From: Notamacropus eugenii
Taxonomy: Eukaryota; Chordata; Mammalia; Diprotodontia; Macropodidae
Direction: 5' to 3'
Length of the DNA: 64,000 nt
Assembly (NCBI RefSeq): GCF_028372415.1
Contig: NC_092874.1
Span: forward strand, 61,441,865-61,505,864
Both the position numbers and the translations under genes were made by a program. Of the stretch, positions 54,733-64,000 are shown in pieces. The notes under the pieces were generated by a model. It had not been told where the DNA came from. It worked only from the letters and a program-made list of their open reading frames with translations, and did no database searches. Numbering within the stretch: position 1 is the first letter of the stretch; each line of letters begins with the position of its first letter.

Positions 54733-54965
54733 CCTTCTTCACCTTTTTTGTTTCATGGAACCATAAGGAATAAGTTCATCCCATTTTAAAGAAATTTCCA
54801 TCTAGCACTCGAAGGTTAAAAAGAGGAATTTATTTTATTTTATTTTGGAGGAGACCTTGAATTTCATTGGCATAGAGAACTCCCAGAGAGGAAATTCCTT
54901 TTACCAATGCAAGTTAACATCTCATCTTCAACTTTAAGTCTTAGAGAATGGCTTCACATACTTAG
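54733..54965. mobile_element. MITE-like end followed by MIR-like piece
   Basis: 54733-54775 resembles the left end of the repeat at 48797. 54835-54850 is a TTTTATTTTATTTTATTTT run. 54868-54965 (TTCATTGGCATAGAGAACTCCC) belongs with the MIR-like family at 3293. Confidence 0.45.
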
Positions 54966-54969
54966 AATT

Positions 54970-55980
54970 TTCAAAATAACTAACAGTTATGTGAGTTTGA
55001 TGACACACTAAAATTGTAGAGAATTCCAAAAATACTAGAATCAAGGGGAAGTCCCCAAAGTTTAGAAAATATGCCTCTAAGTGGCATTAAAGGGAGAAAT
55101 GATGAGAAGACACATTTTGCTGACTGCTAAATTAGGGATGCTGAAAAGTTCACTATTATCTGTGATGGATTAACTAAAGCATACATTTCACTCAGTCCCT
55201 TATCTGAGTCTCCTCATCTCTCATAGTTGCTTGAACAAAAAGAAAAGAAAAGAAAAAATATTGAGAGAAAGTAGAGAATGAGATGCAAGGGTAGATACAT
55301 GAAACCAGAAACTTAGACACTCTGTTCTCATGCTGATTTCCTCATCTTTTAAATTTATTTAATCTTCCAGGTTACACCAACTATACCAACTCACTCCCCA
55401 ATGATGCTTCACACAATAGATGAAGGTCTAAGAATTTTGCTTAGAACTGCAAATGATATGTTAATTTAGCATATGGCCTACATTACATTCTAAAAAATCA
55501 TCAAAATCAGTTTCAGATTTTTCTATGCAGGAAATGAGGGGGGAAAATGGAATTTTGATAGATTGTATTTAGTCCTTTGGCATTTCTAAAATTTTAATAG
55601 GAAAAGATAGTTTCTGGTAGGTTATTATTTATATAACTCATTTTGCAAGTTTTTATATCATATCATAATAAAAAGTAAAATATGTTGAATTTTCAAACTA
55701 AAACTGATTTCCCTAACGTTTCATAAAAATTATTCATTACATAAAAATTTATGTTCCAAAAAAATAACATTGCCGTGTTATCCAGATATCTACATTGCAG
55801 AAATTGAAAGATAGCCACATTGAAAAAAAAAATAGCAAAAATGAAAGACTTCAGGAGAGAACTTATCATTCCCCCCAAAAAAATTATGTTTTCCATTGAT
55901 GTCAATGTCAGTATTTTTGAGCACCACTACCGCTAAAAGAATGAATGCATTTGTTAGATAGGAAAACTGAAGTTTGCTTT
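54970..55980. other. Intergenic, AT-rich
   Basis: No gene or named repeat. Holds an AAAAGAAAAGAAAAG run near 55238-55257. Confidence 0.4.
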
Positions 55981-55984
55981 CTAA

Positions 55985-56243
55985 GGTATGATGGTGCTGG
56001 TGGTGGTGGTTGTTGCTTCAATCATGTCTGACTTTTTGTGAACCCATCTGGGGTATCCAAAGATACCAGAGTGATTTGCCATTTCCTTTCCCAACTCATT
56101 TTACAGATGAGGAAACTGAGGCAAACAGCATTAAGTGACTTGCACAGAGTCCCACAGCTAGTGTCAGGCCAGATTTGAACTCAGGAAGATGAGTCTTCCT
56201 GAATCCAGGTCCAGCATTCTATTCACTGCACCACCTAGACAAA
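55985..56243 (-). mobile_element. tRNA-headed marsupial SINE (minus)
   Basis: GGTGGTTGTTGCTTCAATCATGTCTGAC, TTTCCCAACTCATTTTACAGATG, CCCACAGCTAGTGTCAGGCC, and the inverted head TATTCACTGCACCACCTAG. A (GGT)n lies at its left end. Confidence 0.85.
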
Positions 56244-56304
56244 GAATTTTAAGGAGAATTACACTGAGATTTATCTGAAAAGTTCATAAGTTTAGTACTC
56301 AAAA

Positions 56305-56510
56305 GATTACAGGATTGTATACTTGAATTGGAAGGGATCTCCAAGACGATCAAGTTCAACTCTCTCATTTTACAAATGAGGGAACTGAGGCCCAAAGCAT
56401 TTAAGTGACTTGCCGGAGTTCACACCATGGAAGAACTAAGATTTGAGCCCAGGTCCCCAACTTCAAAACCAGTTTTCATTTCAGTTCATCATGCTGCCCT
56501 AAGTCATATA
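56305..56510 (-). mobile_element. MIR-like SINE (minus)
   Basis: AATTGGAAGGGATCTCCAAGACGATC, TTTTACAAATGAGGGAACTGAGGCCC, GTTCATCATGCTGCCCT: full length in minus orientation. Confidence 0.75.
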
Positions 56511-56514
56511 CTAA

Positions 56515-57058
56515 CAAATGAAAATGTAATGAGGCCACGGGTGATTTAGATGAGAGTAAAAGTCTTCTTAAGGACTTCGATTTTTAAATCAGAGCAAAAT
56601 TAGAAAAGCAATAATATCCTATCTGACAAATGGAACACCACATAATGCGAGTATTGTAGTATTGTCCCATTCATATGTTTAATCTCTGCTTTCTGTCTTG
56701 GCTATAAATTGGTTTTACCCTTGAATAAATGCTAAATGATAAAATTTAAACTACTGAGTATAATACTGGTAAATAAATGAAGCAAAAATAACACTAAACA
56801 CAAGACTATTTCTGTGGCATACGTTGATGTTGTAAAGAACACTGGACAAGAACTGTGATGATTCCTTTTAACTACATCTTAATTGGAAAAGACTTTTTAC
56901 GTAGTTGACTAACATTAAGTGTACCTATAACTGACTGGGCACCATGTAAGCCATCACATCCACCTCTCATGGTTCAACTGAGTCACAGCCCAATAAGATT
57001 GTATTCAGCCTAATAAGCCATTATCTTTTCTCCCAAAGTGACAGTCAAGCAGCAGACC
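56515..57058. other. NEBL 3' flank, unassigned
   Basis: AT-rich sequence just beyond the presumed NEBL transcript end. No repeat or gene recognised. Confidence 0.4.
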
Positions 57059-57059
57059 C

Positions 57060-60000
57060 GTTTCATCATTACCTGCATTTATTTAAGCAAACCAAGTGTG
57101 TAGGGATGGAAAATTAATGCTTTTATAAAGCTTCACAAATACAGAAAGGAGAAAAGAATATCCATACCCTGAAGTGAGGGCATTTTTATACACAGTTCTA
57201 CTAGAGGAAAACACTCAGAGTGGGCAAGCTGGAGCTCCAGCAGGCATACATCACTGGACATTTTCATTTTAACAATCCATCAACCAATCTAAACAAACTG
57301 GTGCTTTGCTCCTAAACTCACCCTAATGATGACAGTTTCATTGAAGAGAGGGTTCTGTGACTACAATGGACATACACGATGTGAGACTCAACTGTCTGTT
57401 TTTAATGCTGTTGCATGTTAGGCAGGGAAAAAATATGTTACATACACTGTGACATCAAATGAAACGTGGTCTCGTTTGCATAGGTAAGTATTTGGGTTAG
57501 CGTGATGTTGTCTTAGTCCACCAAGGCTTCAAGATTCACAGTGTCAAGGGAAAAGAACGTGAATTAAAGCATTTCTACTAAAATATATTTTAATAGCTGG
57601 TGTTAACAATCTGCATAACAAAAACCAAATTATGTCAACACATGACATCCTTCTGTAAGTCCCTCCATTCAAAAAACATTATTTCCTTCTTAACTGCATG
57701 CCCTTTAAGCAAACACAGTTTTGTGGGGAGGAAGCAGGATAACAAATTCAAATTCTACATACTTTAAAGCAAATATAAGCCAAACTGCCCAGTGGTTCCT
57801 TTTTACTATTTTTTTTTAATATCACATAGCAAAAACCAACAGCTTATAGTTTCTACATCACGTCAACGGTACATTCAGTACTATTTTCTGATGGTCCAAC
57901 ACCCCGTTCAGTGCAATACCCAAGCACATGATTGTCATGCAATATCCTTTGATCTTGCAATACAATTTATTCTCAACAACAAATGGATTACAACTTAAAT
58001 CTAGTATGCAAACTTTATATGGAATATCAGACACAAAAAGCACATGAAATCCCCACAAATATACTGTAGTGAACCACAGAGTTTGAGGGGGAACGGATGG
58101 CCCTGAGGCTTCCTCCAGCCTTGTGGTGCGGGGTTCCTGTAGTCTAAAGCATCTTGGAGTAATTGCTACAGCTTATCTGAAGTCTTAGCTTTTTGGATCA
58201 CCAGTAGTTAGCAATTGCCTGCAAAGCCCTGAAGGGCATATAGTACTTCAAAGAGCTACTTTCATTTAGCATTTTTAATCTAATTTTTATGTTTTACTAC
58301 AAAGATAGTACTTAAACTAAGGTTTTTTGTTTCCATATTTCATGTTACTCAGGACAGCAATAACCTAGCATCTTTTCTAGGCCTACCTATCTACACAGGT
58401 TTTAGATTCTTGCAGGCAAAGAGCTGAAGGAGCTATGAAACCATGAAACAATTCTCTTCTCATGAAGTTAATTCTGCCAAATGCTTGTGTCTCATAATTC
58501 TTTTTTGTCTAGGAGATACTAAAAATTCCCAAACCTAAATTTAACCCTTGTGTTATAAAGAATGATAGTCATCCAAGGAACTCTCAAAGAAGGGATGGAA
58601 GAGTTTTAAAATACCCTTTCATTTTTATGAGTTTGAATCTTCTGAAAGTGAAATGAAATTAGTTATTAATTCCAAAAGGGTTGGATAGCAAAGAGTGCTC
58701 TTCTTTCTCCAGAACTTCCCATTTCCTAAAATACAAATCACATATGATATGAGCATTCCTGTAGAACTGGCAACAGAAGCTTGCTCAGTTTTCTCTCAAA
58801 GACCATGTGGACCAATGGGGGTAATCAACAAGAGACCCAATTTATTCAATATATAATGAAATCTTATTTATTCCCATGTCTACACATGTGTACTTTTAAA
58901 GGGTAGTGCACATTTTACTATTTTTGCATTTCAAGCATTCCAGTAGAAGTGAATGAACCTGAAGCAGAGGGCCAACTTTGATCATTCCATTGCTTCTTTG
59001 AGAAGGGACTTCCCCCAGTCTTTGAAATGCACTAAAGCACAACAAAAACAGGTAAGTCTATAATAAAAAATAAAAAACAGGCAAAATAACATACTTCTAC
59101 AAAGAAAACTTATCACTTCATTTAATTGATGAGAGAAGCAAAAACACAGGTTGAGTGATGCCCCTGCTAAAAGAGCAGGTCTACGCAAGGTGGTTCTGAG
59201 AATTGTGCTTCTACACTTTTGTATGTTCTGCTGAGCTCAGTGGGATGTGAGATATGGATCCCAACACTACAAACTGCATTATGCTGCTAATTAGAATTGA
59301 TAACAAGATGACAAAGGAGAATTCATTTTGCCACAGGTTAAAAATAGAAAGCTTTCCTAGATAAGAATTAGTAAAAACGTGTACTACAAAACCTTACTTA
59401 CAACAGAAGAAATAGGTCTTTGTTAATGTCATTCTCAAGAGAAAAAGGATTCACACACAGTTTTGAATGTTTTGTTGTTGCAGTTGCTTTGGGGGAACCT
59501 TTAAAAATGTATCAAACTGGTCTAGCTGCTTTTATTACTCTTGTAAACATCCCATATTAGAAAGGTTGGGACATTCACCCTTTCAATTTTTTGGTATGGT
59601 GCAGTCCTCTTTGATTTGATAAAATAATTAATTCTTAACTCTGCTTTTTTGCCCTCAGTGCTTTATATGAGAGAGATGTCACCAAGCTGGATTAGGATGG
59701 GGGAAGGGAGGTGTTGTCAAGAGGATTATTAATAAAGAATCCAATAGGAACATAAGGAATGTACTTTAAAAAAAAAAATGTGACACTGTAGAAATAGTAC
59801 TTTGGTATAAGATTTCTCTGTTTCTAGCATTCCTCCTGCTTCAGAGATACTTAGTGTCAGCACAAGATTTTGTAGCCATGAACAATAATAATGAATTATG
59901 ATCTTCAGAGTACATGGCATCAAGCTTTACCTCATCTAGAACAATGTCAATTAGTTCAATGCTGATGTTTGCCCTTTAATTACTGCTGGTTGGTATTACA

Positions 60001-62557
60001 TGAACAATAATTATCTTGATTGATATCCAGATCCTACGTGAAGCTTGGAAATGGAACACTGTATCTATGAGGACACATATACACTCACGTAGGTGTTTAC
60101 ATTTTCTAAATTTGAGTTTTCAAACCACAAAATACCTATAAGCCACAAGGTTTGTAGTCACTTTGTAGCCCGGATTCTAATGATCAGTTTTTTAGAGTCA
60201 GTTTTCCATGAGCATCCTACAGATGGGTTTGAAAAAATTATAGCCATCTTGCGATTAGTTTGAAATTTCAATCACCAAATGTTTTCTTTTTTTTTTTTTT
60301 TAACTTATCACGGAAAATGGACTATCTTGGAATTTAGATATTTACTTAGAAATCAAGTGGGAGTGAAGAGGCTTTTTGCCTTTAGATTGGGTTTTTGTCA
60401 AAGCACATTCTTCAATTACATATTAACCTATGCCTGAATAAACCCCCAAAACAGCTGGTTGATTGTATGGATTCAGTTAAATAACTTTCCAAGTTGATGA
60501 CAAATGAACAGTCAAATCCATTATTAGCTGATGTTATTACCACCCAAACCCCTATCCAAAATAAGCCTGATTGAAATTTTTCACTTTTCAAGTCTTAGTG
60601 ATGACAAGTAGACATGATTGAATTGGAATATAGCTTCTTCTCTTTCGTAGCTCCACCATCTCCCCCAAGTGAGATAATATAGATTTTCAAAGGTATAAAA
60701 TCTCGACAGACATTTAACTTTGGCCCCATAAGATTTTCAGTTACAAGATATTTTTTCAGGCTTATCATTACCTTAGATTTTCTAATACATTCTGTGATAC
60801 AGATATCTCCTCTAAGTACTGTACATTTTACTAAATATTTGGAGAGCTTAAAAAAATAAAGCATTAAGCAAAGCTTAGCCCTGGTGCAAAAATTCCAAAG
60901 TTCTTTGTGTATAATCTCATTGAAAATGACAATAAACTACAAATCAGAAGGAAAAAAATGCAGGTGCATCCACACCTTGGCTCCTCCTTTCGGCTTTTGG
61001 CTTCATGACACTGTGACCTCCGGGGGAGAGTGGCACTAATTTGATGGGAATTTCTACTCATTTTCTGGAGGAAAAATCAGCCTTCATGATCATTCCTCAG
61101 CTAATGAGCAACTCATTGTGTCTATGCTGAAAATCTCTAATGAATTTCCTATTCCCACTCCCACCATCCCCCAGAATTACATTTAGAGGAGACTTAATAC
61201 GAAGCAGAAAGAGAATTCTTTTATAACCAGTTTAGGTTGCTGAATTATCATGCCAGAAGTCAAATGAGAACCACCCATTCATTATACCCTAAACAGAATC
61301 TCTTTCCACTGATTTTCTCTTTTTGCCATTTTCAATACTTTTCATTCAAATTCAACTTTTCACCAGATTGTGTTAGTCGTTTTTTGTCCCCCTTAATATA
61401 GAAGCATTGTCAGTGAGAGCTGCTCAAGGAATACCTAAATTATTTATTTACTAGAATATAAATCTACTTCCTAAGGTTGTAACTCCTTTGAAATTAGAAT
61501 GTAGAACAGCAGAAGAATCTCAAGCAACTTTTTAAAATGTATTTTTTTTCTGATGAGCTGGAAAATAGGAAGGTTCTTTGTTTTTGTTTTTTTTTTAATC
61601 AGCTATGCACTTGGCTGCTACGACAGGAATAAGAATGGTTATGGGCTATGCAGAAATGCTGCATATAGTACATAAGCTTAAGCCTGCCTGGGGAAATCAA
61701 TGTAAAGGAGATTAGGGAAGGAAAATAGGCAACATTTGAACCTAGGCCTTTGCAGAGTAGCTATGGAGTTATTCGGCCCTGATTTTTTTTTTTTTTTTGA
61801 GGCCAGGCAAATATTATGTTTCTTTCCCTGAATTAGAGTTAGAGGATAAATAATAGAAAGCAGAAAGGAAGTCTTAACCAGATGACCCTATCAAATATAA
61901 ATGGAGGAGAGGGGCACACCTGGGAATGCATATGGAAAGCATAGATCCCATTGTGCCGAGGAATCTGGGAATCTTTTTACAATGTAAGCAAAGCTTTCTT
62001 TACCTCATGGCTACTGGATAAGACAAGGTGATTTTAACTAGCCTCTTTTCTACCAGTCCTTAAAAAACTATCCAACAGGATGATTACAATTGGATTTGGG
62101 ACCTGCCTCACAAGTCTAAATTTAAACAGGTTGGAAATTACTAGATGTGCTATTATTATATTAATGGACTGGATATCTCTTGATTCTATAGTGACAGCTA
62201 AGAGGTTTCCTTTACTTATCAGATTTAGAGGGAGAAGCAAGGTTTCTTTTCAATACCAAAAACGTACATTCTACGCAAGGGATCAGGAGCCAATCGGAAG
62301 AAACCATTAACAGTTACCAGTCACAGTTAACTGAGTTCATTGGTTGGTTTTTGGAATAACTGAATCTACTACTGCTTTTGGCTGAGAGCCCATCCTTTCT
62401 TCCTGGGACCTTTGTGTCTATTTTTCAATTTAAGGACTGACTTATCTCAGTGATAAAATAGCTAATAAGTGGTCTTAAAAGTATCTTCCATCTTTTTAAA
62501 AAGGCTAGGTTTTAGAATATATTAGAATAAAGCTCAAAGGGGAAGGAGGAGAAAGAA
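57060..62557 (-). other. NEBL: Probable NEBL 3' UTR (about 5.5 kb)
   Basis: Directly follows the NEBL stop codon on the minus strand. In 5.5 kb I find no SINE, LINE or MITE, whereas to the left they recur about every 500-1000 bases; such depletion is typical of a conserved transcribed UTR. Minus-strand AATAAA words occur at several points (for example near 57970, 58857, 58873 and 61446), allowing alternative ends. The most distal before repeats resume is at 57078-57083. Open frames inside (for example 60595-60864) are short and unrelated. The end point is inferred, and the known long 3' UTR of mammalian NEBL is consistent with it. Confidence 0.55.
57078..57083 (-). terminator. Candidate distal NEBL polyadenylation signal
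   Basis: AATAAA on the minus strand (TTTATT on plus), followed downstream on the minus strand by TAATGATGAAACGGGTCTGC. Chosen because repeats restart beyond it. Confidence 0.4.
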
Positions 62558-62734
62558 TTAGTTAACAAACTCAATGTAATTGGCTGGAAGCATTCCAGTT
62601 TTCCCAGTTCTCTGCACAGTGCCGTACATCCATCCATCATCGATGGGTTGCACGTTGACAATATAGTCACCATCCCTGAAAGAAACTTCATCTTCATCTT
62701 GAGCACTGTAATCGTACATTGCCCGGTAGGTCCT
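62558..62734 (-). CDS. NEBL: Nebulette, last coding exon (SH3 domain)
   Basis: A single exon of 58 codons plus TAA, entered in frame from the acceptor at 62735. It encodes a complete C-terminal SH3 domain: AMYDY (the ALYDY motif, residues 5-9 of the exon), DEDEVSF in the RT loop, the ligand-pocket Trp in DDGWMYGTV (W35), and GMLPANYIE with the pocket Pro and Tyr (P50, Y53). The protein ends IEFVN. Nebulin and LASP1 have close SH3 domains but end differently (VEAI), so NEBL is the best call. The exon serves both nebulette, which links Z-disc proteins to thin filaments in heart muscle, and the LIM-nebulette (LASP2) isoform, which share this 3' end. The SH3 domain binds proline-rich partners at Z-discs and focal adhesions. 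The rest of the gene lies to the right, outside the window. All SH3 residues look functional. Confidence 0.9.
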   Translation of the reverse strand, partial: RTYRAMYDYSAQDEDEVSFRDGDYIVNVQPIDDGWMYGTVQRTGKTGMLPANYIEFVN

Positions 62735-62756
62735 CTGTTAATGGAAAAGAAAGGAT
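62735..62756 (-). promoter_or_regulatory. Splice acceptor of NEBL last intron
   Basis: On the minus strand TCCTTTCTTTTCCATTAACAG precedes AGGACC: a pyrimidine tract and AG. Exon reading starts with the AGG (Arg) codon. Confidence 0.85.
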
Positions 62757-62794
62757 GTTATCTGAGTACCAAAAGGTAAAATCATAGATGGATC

Positions 62795-63110
62795 AAGCAA
62801 AAGACTTGAGAGTCAGGAAGCAGCCCTGGTTCAAATCTTAGCTGGACTGATAAGCTCCAGAGACCACAGGCAAGTCACTTTATCTTCCTAAGGCTCAGTT
62901 TACTCACCCATCAAATGGGGTTCATGATATCTATGGGTCCTACCTCACAGGATTATTGTCAAATGGCAACACACACAGAATATCCCAAAAGTTTTAGAGT
63001 ACTTTCAAGCTTAATAGCTTAAAACTGCTCTTATGACTTTTGGGGTACCCTGTACATATAAAAAGTACTTTGCAAGTTTTAATGCATTATATAAATACCA
63101 GTTATTTTAC
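62795..63110 (+). mobile_element. MIR SINE split by a MITE
   Basis: Left part: CCCTGGTTCAAATCTTAGCTGG, CAGGCAAGTCACTTTATCTTCC, TCACAGGATTATTGTCAAATGG. Right part from about 63055: AAAAAGTACTTTGCAAGTTTTAATGC then TATATAAATACCAGTTATT, the expected MIR end. Confidence 0.7.
62976..63054. mobile_element. Palindromic mariner-like MITE
   Basis: About 79 bases that are nearly their own reverse complement: the left arm CAGAATATCCCAAAAGTTTT and the right arm, read inverted, CAGGGTACCCCAAAAGTCAT, meeting at a centre of AAGCTTAATAGCTT. The CAGGGTxxCCCAAAAG ends are mariner-type. It interrupts the MIR. Confidence 0.65.
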
Positions 63111-63519
63111 TTTGCTAAGCAATATATTGAGACTTCCAAAGACCTGTGATTTCACCAAAGGAGGAATTATGCTCACTCAACCATAACTCTTTTTTCATCA
63201 TTAGTTGACAGTCTTTATCTGTTGCTATGACCATCCAAAAGTATCTCCTCTCTCTCAGGACCATAGGTTACTGCCAGGTCTGAAAAATTTCCCAGCTCCA
63301 AAGAACCTGCTGGAGCTTGTTCCATGCTGCCATAATCTTTGCAAATGGAGGGTCATTGGGATCCCACAGCATGGGAGTAAGCCTTTTCCTGGAAGCACAC
63401 CTTAAAGTTTTACTGGACGTTACTGCTACAGTATCACTATCTGACCTCATTAATACAACTAACAATAAACAACACATATATAGAATTTTAAATCTTGCAA
63501 ATGTCATCTCACTTTAGCT

Positions 63520-63675
63520 TCATTACAACCCTGCAAGTTAGATGCTACAGGTATGAACCCTTCTATTTTACAGATTTGGAAACTGAGGTTCACACATATA
63601 AGTTGATTTGTCTAAGGTCCCACCTACAGAGGGGTAGGTATCATAGCAAAGATCTGAACAAGATCTTTATGTCTC
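63520..63675 (-). mobile_element. MIR-like SINE (minus)
   Basis: CTTCATTACAACCCTGCAAGTTAGATGC, TTCTATTTTACAGATTTGGAAACTGAGG, then GTCTAAGGTCCCACC. Confidence 0.65.
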
Positions 63676-63894
63676 CAAGTCTCAAACTTTATTTAGTAAG
63701 CTCTGACGATATCTAAACAATCAGAGAAAGCATCTCTAGGAGTCATTTCAAAGAACCATTTCTGCGCCAGGCCAAACCAGGGAGTGAATATTTGCAGACC
63801 CACCACCTGGCAGCTGGAACATGGCTCTGGGGTCCTATTGGGATTTTTCACTAGCATCAACCTGAACAGTTGTAAAAGAATGTATAGAACTTGA

Positions 63895-63970
63895 TTTCAA
63901 TTCAACAGCATTTATTAGGTACTTACAAGATGCTGAGAATTCTGTTAGGTCCAAGAGATTCAAAGAATAT
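63895..63970 (+). mobile_element. MIR3-like SINE fragment
   Basis: CAACAGCATTTATTAGGTACTTACAAGATGCTGAGAATTCTG, then AGATTCAAAGAATA, related to the pieces at 5505 and 46395. Confidence 0.5.
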
Positions 63971-64000
63971 ATAAGGTGATTTCAACTCATCAGCTAGCTT

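Larger units (their letters stand above)
62735..64000 (-). other. NEBL: NEBL last intron (partial)
   Basis: Everything right of the exon to the window edge is intron. It holds a MIR split by a palindromic MITE (62795-63110), a SINE piece at 63520-63670 and a MIR3-like piece at 63895-63970. No second exon was found. Confidence 0.75.

Noticed and set aside
62512..62706. NEBL exon region as a free-standing 64-codon gene starting at an internal Met
   Set aside because: That frame differs from the SH3 reading; the real product enters through the splice acceptor at 62735 and ends at 62558.
1..64000. A previously undescribed enzymatic or defence system
   Set aside because: Apart from the L1 proteins and the NEBL exon, no intact coding sequence with a recognisable domain was found on either strand.

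Overview
The window reads as nuclear DNA of a marsupial. It has no operons or bacterial gene density. It is about 64 kb of AT-rich, repeat-laden sequence with long intergenic stretches. The repeats are L1, L2, CR1/L3, MIR-type SINEs and tRNA-headed SINEs of the kind I associate with metatherians (heads beginning GGGGCAGCTAGGTGG, tails ending near AAGGACAACAACC). I do not commit to a species.

Only one host gene is visible. On the minus strand at 62558-62734 is the last coding exon of nebulette (NEBL), with its splice acceptor. It encodes the C-terminal SH3 domain and stops after Ile-Glu-Phe-Val-Asn. Bases 62735-64000 are therefore the preceding NEBL intron. Bases ~57060-62557 are probably a very long 3' UTR: no SINE or LINE was recognised there, in contrast to everything to its left, and a distal AATAAA lies on the minus strand near 57083. 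Everything from 1 to ~57000 lies downstream of NEBL and looks like a gene-poor region filled by layers of transposons.

The most striking element is a complete L1 retrotransposon at 21603-28536 (about 6.93 kb, plus strand). It has a perfect 17-bp target-site duplication, a GC-rich 5' UTR starting with a YY1-type AAGATGGCGG box, an uninterrupted ORF1 (393 aa) and an uninterrupted ORF2 (1296 aa) with endonuclease, reverse transcriptase and Cys-rich motifs, a G-rich 3' UTR and an A-rich tail. It looks young and possibly still competent. A second copy of the same subfamily, 5'-truncated and inverted, lies at 8614-9466 with its own 16-bp duplication and differs by one residue over the last 113 codons of ORF2.

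Layout: 1-1600 old L1/HAL1-type ORF1 relic (minus); 1955-8300 L2, MIR, a LINE tail with a zinc-finger reading frame, and older L1 3' pieces; 8270-9570 a three-layer nest (MIR, then SINE, then young L1); 9700-21600 mixed SINEs, CR1/L3, L2 and microsatellites; 21586-28553 the full-length L1 and its duplications; 28700-36020 SINEs, L1, L2 and CR1/L3 relics, plus a decayed coding-like stretch at 31612-32025; 37750-38545 an LTR-like repeat; 40285-41880 a TA/TG microsatellite and a CR1/L3 copy split by a MIR; 43465-56510 further SINEs and a second tRNA-headed SINE with zinc-finger LINE tail nearby; 57060-64000 the end of NEBL.

I found no CRISPR array, no functional tRNA or rRNA gene and no sign of a new enzymatic system. 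The interesting signals concern retrotransposon biology: an intact L1 with a coiled-coil built of duplicated heptads, a LINE family whose ORF tail ends in a C2H-type finger and shares its 3' end with a SINE family, and several datable nested insertions. Repeat assignments come from recognising sequence patterns by eye; boundaries are approximate unless a duplication fixes them.
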